Origin: Phycomyces blakesleeanus NRRL 1555(-)
Taxonomy: Eukaryota > Mucoromycota > Mucoromycetes > Mucorales > Phycomycetaceae
Direction of reading: 5' to 3'
Assembly: GCF_001638985.1 (NCBI RefSeq)
Contig: NW_017265146.1
Coordinates: 930,001 to 994,000, forward strand
Length of the DNA stretch: 64,000 bases
In this document: positions 60,248 through 64,000 of the stretch, in pieces
How positions within the stretch are numbered: the stretch's first letter is position 1
Layout: every line of letters begins with the position of its first letter
Notes under the pieces: model-generated
What the model was told of the DNA's origin: nothing
Seen by the model: the letters and a program-made list of their open reading frames with translations, nothing else
Database searches by the model: none
Translations under genes and position numbers: made by a program

Positions 60248-61937
60248 TTACTCTGCAATTGAGCCACACTTGAATAAAGCATAACCTAGTCTAAGAGCAT
60301 ATTCCCACTTCCTCACTGGCGATAGTTGGAAATCGATTCTTCTATCGGGTGGATTAGATTCCTGCTCCTTCTGTAGCTTATAGTTTGCAAAATATTCCAT
60401 AACTTCTTGTGACTCATCCTGCTCTAGTTGGCGTACGATATATCCTGAAAATGGGTCTCTAGTGGTGTGTTGTATATGAAACCAGATCCACTCTCTTGAT
60501 TCGTCGTTGTCGTTGTCATTGTCGTCTTCTTCTTCCTCCTTTTGTGACCGGGAATTATCATGGTCTTTAGAGTCTAGAATTTGTAGTGCCTTTGGACTGC
60601 GCACTGACAATGCAACGAGTCCAATAGTGTATGCACTTTTGTTTTTTTTTAGTAAATTGAATGTCTTCAAGCCAAAATATGGCAAAGTGCGTAAACGACA
60701 TGTCGATGGATATCCTTCCTGTGGTAGGACAAACCGAACCTTCAACCCGGACTCCCTTGAAACAAAGATAATTTGACTGTCGACACTGTAGCGACAGACG
60801 ATTGTGAGTCCTGACGTCTGTCCACACAGAAATTGCTATGATCTTGGTCAAACCGTGGTTCGTTGGACACTCGGGGAAATTCTTGCCCAGACGGAGGTCA
60901 GAGTGCTGGATTCCAATTGTTTTTAACGCAGGAAAGCTGGCCAGAACTTCATCTAGTTTCAGCGTTATTCCAAACGCGCTGATGTAAAGCTCGGTCAGAC
61001 AGGGACTATAGTCTATTATGTTGGTGAGTTTGGTAGACAGCGTGCGTCTTATATAGGCATCGATGGACAATGACTCTAAAGTACTCGAGAACATGCTGAT
61101 AAATTCTCTGTTCCCGTCTTGGAATTGTCGTAACTCTGGTCCTTGTAGTTCATTATAACTTGGGCAAACTTTGTGAGATATCCGTCGGATTTTTGTATTG
61201 AGGAGTCTGAGCTGTCGCCAGATAGGAATGTATCTGTAATGCAGATAGCTCAATTTCAACACTGATATCTTGTAGGTCCCGAAAGAATGGCTCGATAATC
61301 AAGGACTTGAGCAACATGTTCCTTTGGTTAATATTTCATATATCTGTAAAGTGGAGCGTCTTGAGTACATGAAGGTTTGGGTATTTGCGGCCAAAGTAAC
61401 ACAACCATTGGCAGACTGATTGGCTTATATCAAGTTCCAAATCCTTTATATAGCAGTTTTGTACTGGTGCTGGCGCTGGTGCTGATGTTGATGTTGATGT
61501 TGATATTGGTGCTGGTGCTCGTCTTCTATCAGACTGTTTTGCTTTAATTGGCACAATGTTGTGATGTGTTGCCACATTTTGCTACTTTTATATTTGCGTC
61601 TGCTTGATGATTTTTTTTTTGCTGTTGTTGTAGATAATGCTTTATAATTTAGCCAATCAAAGTATATGTAGCGTAAGTTGGGCAAGAGTTTCTGTAGGGT
61701 CAGAAGTTGTGAATCTGTTGCGCGAGTGGGCTTTAGAGTGAGTTTTCGTACAAGATGCCCGTGTTTGAGATATAACTGGTATTTTGGGCTGCTAGTTTTA
61801 CAGACCAGTCTGAGCTTGTTGTTGGAACTGAGTGTGATATTGATCCATAGTAATGCTTGAAAAGGTGTCTGCCACGCTTTGCATGTGAGACTGCACTGAA
61901 TCGAGAGGCAGTTTCTTTGTGGTCGATAGTGTTTCAA
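60248..61937 (-). pseudogene. Decayed F-box / LRR-like relic
   Basis: Family resemblance is scattered over at least four minus-strand reading frames. They are an F-box-like start (C-S-L-T-C-K-A-W, P-F-Q-A-L-L-W) at 61937-61560, C-Q-W-L-C-Y-F-G-R-K-Y-P-N-L near 61400, C-L-T-E-L-Y-I-S and I-D-M-S-F-T-H-F at 61262-60650, and a C-terminal L-G-Y-A-L-F-K-C-G-S-I-A-E ending at 60248. One frame change sits in a T-run near 60642. Compared with intact members ~130 residues between the F-box and the K-Y-P-N-L segment are missing, replaced by a His-Gln repeat. It is closest in style to the gene at 8970. Multiple lesions make it a clear pseudogene. Confidence 0.75.
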
Positions 61938-63479
61938 AAAATATAATCATAATTCTATGCCCTATTTTATATTTCTGTCTGGAATGTATGTATATTTTAA
62001 TAATATAAAAAAAAAGTTTCTAACAAAAAGACAGAAATACATATATATTTATATTGGTAGTGCAAGTGTAGCTGTAGTGAGACCTATTCTCTTTGGGTTT
62101 AGCCAAGTTTGTATTATGTGTGTATTAACATAATGACACCTAGTGATTGTGACTGTGGGTGTGGTGTATGTTGATCAGCTGAAAGAAAACAAGAGCAACG
62201 TGTGATACCTGTGATCAAAGAATATCCTGATTGATGACACGTAACATATCACAAACTTTCTCTGTCTTATATATAAATTCTTCTAGAAAAACGAAATTGT
62301 TACCAATAATGCTGGTAACTTTTTTTAATTAATGAATTTATAATAATAAAACGATATGGTGCATATTAGATACAGTGCAAGTGTAGATATAGACATTCTT
62401 TGTACACAGTATTGTAAAGTACAATATTTTGTCTCACGTAGATCATCCATATGAATTCATCGTCCAAGACTAGTTTCTTTCCTTGTATGTATATTAAAAA
62501 AAACTACAATAATTAGTTATGAATTATGAACCATCTGGAGATCATTTCAAGATACAATCAAATGTAGAATTGCATAGATCTCCAGTAAGTCTCAAACTGA
62601 CTTGATTCAACCCCCTTCCAAGCAATCAATAGTACAAGATCTCTAATCAGCTATTTTAATATGAGGTGTAGAAATTACAATCTCATCAAAGACTACTTTC
62701 TTTTCTTGGTCTTTGGATCTTTGCCCAGCAGCAGCAGCAGAAATACAAATTTTACCTTTTTATCTTTCTTTATTATTATCCAACTATAACTTGCTTGTAG
62801 ATCTATATACATATTTTCTTGGTAGTATTGCATAATAAATTCTCGGATTATTGCGATTTGATTTAATGTAAAAAAAAAAAAAAATAGGTCTTTTTTTTTT
62901 TTTTTGAGATTTTTGAGTTTGTTTTTGTGATTATCAAAAACGTATTTTTAACACATACAAAAAAAAATGAAAAGAAAAGAAATAAATCATCTAACAGTCC
63001 CTCTTTGATTTATATATTTATTTATTTATTTATTTATTTATTTCCGACCGGGAGCTCAAAATGTTATCTGTCCAAAAAAGGAAGTAGTTTACTCCCGGCT
63101 GAGAGTAAAAAAAAAAAATCCAAAAGAAAAAGAAAACTCAAAAAGTTACACAAGAAAAAAAAAGAAAAAAAATCTACTGTGGTGAATTAAAAAGCATCAC
63201 TTTTCTTTGGTTTGGCTTTAATTATAACGTGCATCGCAATCTCCTTCTTCACTTGCCTCCCTTCTTCAATTCCCTTTATGGTCTTTTCCTACCTATCCCT
63301 GCCTCTAGAGATATATATATATATATCTCCATTTTACCCACATATACTTCTTACCTTTGACTAAGAAAAGAGAGAAAAAGAAAGAAAACCTTAGTTTGTG
63401 TTTATTTGTGCGCATATTTTACTACACTGCCAAAAACAAAAAACAAAGAAAAACAAAAAGAAAGAGTACAAAATGGTCT

Positions 63480-63525
63480 GCACTACACTACACTACACTG
63501 TACTGTACTGTACTGTACTGTACTA
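63480..63525. repeat. (CACTA)n then (CTGTA)n microsatellite
   Basis: Two adjoining pentamer arrays, actac/cacta changing to tgtac, within an AT-rich intergenic region. Confidence 0.9.
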
Positions 63526-63689
63526 AATTTTACTGCATACTGAAAACCATGTGCAGGAATCTTGATGTATTTTGATGCCAATAAAAGAATGTGTGATAGT
63601 ATATGATATGATATATTAAAATACTTTTATGTATATAAAAGTACAAGCAAATAAATGAATAAAATTATGATAGTTATGATAATGATAAT

Positions 63690-63735
63690 AGTATTAGTAT
63701 TAGTATTAGTATTAGTATTAGTATTAGTATTAGTA
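63690..63735. repeat. (TATTAG)n microsatellite
   Basis: About seven tandem GTATTA hexamers. It resembles no known telomere repeat of Mucorales and sits inside ordinary intergenic DNA. Confidence 0.9.
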
Positions 63736-63929
63736 ATAATAATATGGGTTATGGGACTTTATTTATAACCTAAGATGTGTATATAATTTATGTATATTTA
63801 TGTATGGGATAACAAGAATTCGTCTTTTTTTTTTGTTTTTTGTTTTTAATACAAATCGATCAACTTCTTTCTCTGTCTGTCTGTCAGTGCACCTGTCAAA
63901 AAATAATAAGCAAGAAAGAAAGAAGGGCT

Positions 63930-63957
63930 GTATTGTATTGTATTGTATTGTATTGTA
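63930..63957. repeat. (TGTAT)n microsatellite
   Basis: Five to six TGTAT pentamers near the window end. Confidence 0.9.
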
Positions 63958-64000
63958 CTATGAGGATAAGCTTGTTGAAAAGTTGACGTTTACAGCTCTG

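Larger units (their letters stand above)
61938..64000. other. Intergenic, simple-sequence rich
   Basis: No gene recognised in the last 2 kb. Homopolymers (62870-62905), (TTTA)n near 63015-63042 and the microsatellites listed separately dominate. ORFs at 62927 and 63357 are Lys-rich translations of A-rich DNA. Confidence 0.5.

Overview
The window is nuclear DNA from a filamentous fungus, most likely Mucorales (Mucoromycota). The reasons are AT-rich, microsatellite-laden intergenic DNA; genes with many short introns (about 50-110 nt, GTAAGT-type donors, one TACTAAC branch site); a stand-alone tRNA-splicing-type RNA ligase without kinase or phosphodiesterase domains; and a 572-residue protein of a family I recall as repeated in Mucorales genomes. 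Genus cannot be assigned from the sequence alone.

Layout. (1) 1-10,813: four F-box/leucine-rich-repeat-like genes in tandem on the + strand, with a promoter shared by genes 2 and 3 and a repeated 3' flank. Two of the four look broken in a plain ORF view but read through once short introns are recognised. (2) 11,180-18,507: a nearly identical direct duplication carrying the 572-residue gene, complete in the left copy and truncated and gapped in the right copy. Between the copies lie a tandem ~0.5 kb repeat and a small inverted-repeat element (MITE-like). (3) 19,392-29,961: housekeeping block: ETT1-like translation-termination factor, a nine-exon M13 (neprilysin-like) membrane metallopeptidase, a FANCE-like protein, the RNA ligase, and a small unknown protein. 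(4) 32,699-38,279: a ten-exon Pom1/DYRK2-like kinase with a very long low-complexity N-terminus. (5) 43,024-44,981: a putative transcription factor with two complete Zn2Cys6 clusters in tandem, flanked by several kb of AT-rich DNA. (6) 48,982-50,986: a seven-exon BTB/POZ gene on the minus strand plus a small ORF. (7) 51,860-61,937: a second F-box area holding a 643 bp element with perfect 28 bp inverted ends, an F-box copy with two in-frame TGA codons, a head-to-head ~2.1 kb inverted repeat (two near-identical F-box copies, one gapped), and a decayed F-box relic.

The window's main theme is turnover of a lineage-specific F-box family. Eight copies or relics share an N-terminal F-box, a leucine-rich middle, an IDMS-type motif and a distinctive C-terminal block (RGY-x-E-x-R-C-G followed by a Tyr and Pro). 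If expressed, these proteins are likely SCF ubiquitin-ligase substrate adaptors; the BTB protein could be a Cullin-3 adaptor, so the window is rich in putative ubiquitin-ligase adaptors. Both 100-N gaps lie inside near-identical duplications, so copy number and orientation there depend on assembly quality. All exon structures were worked out by hand from splice signals, reading phase and, for the F-box genes, paralogue comparison; none was checked against transcripts.
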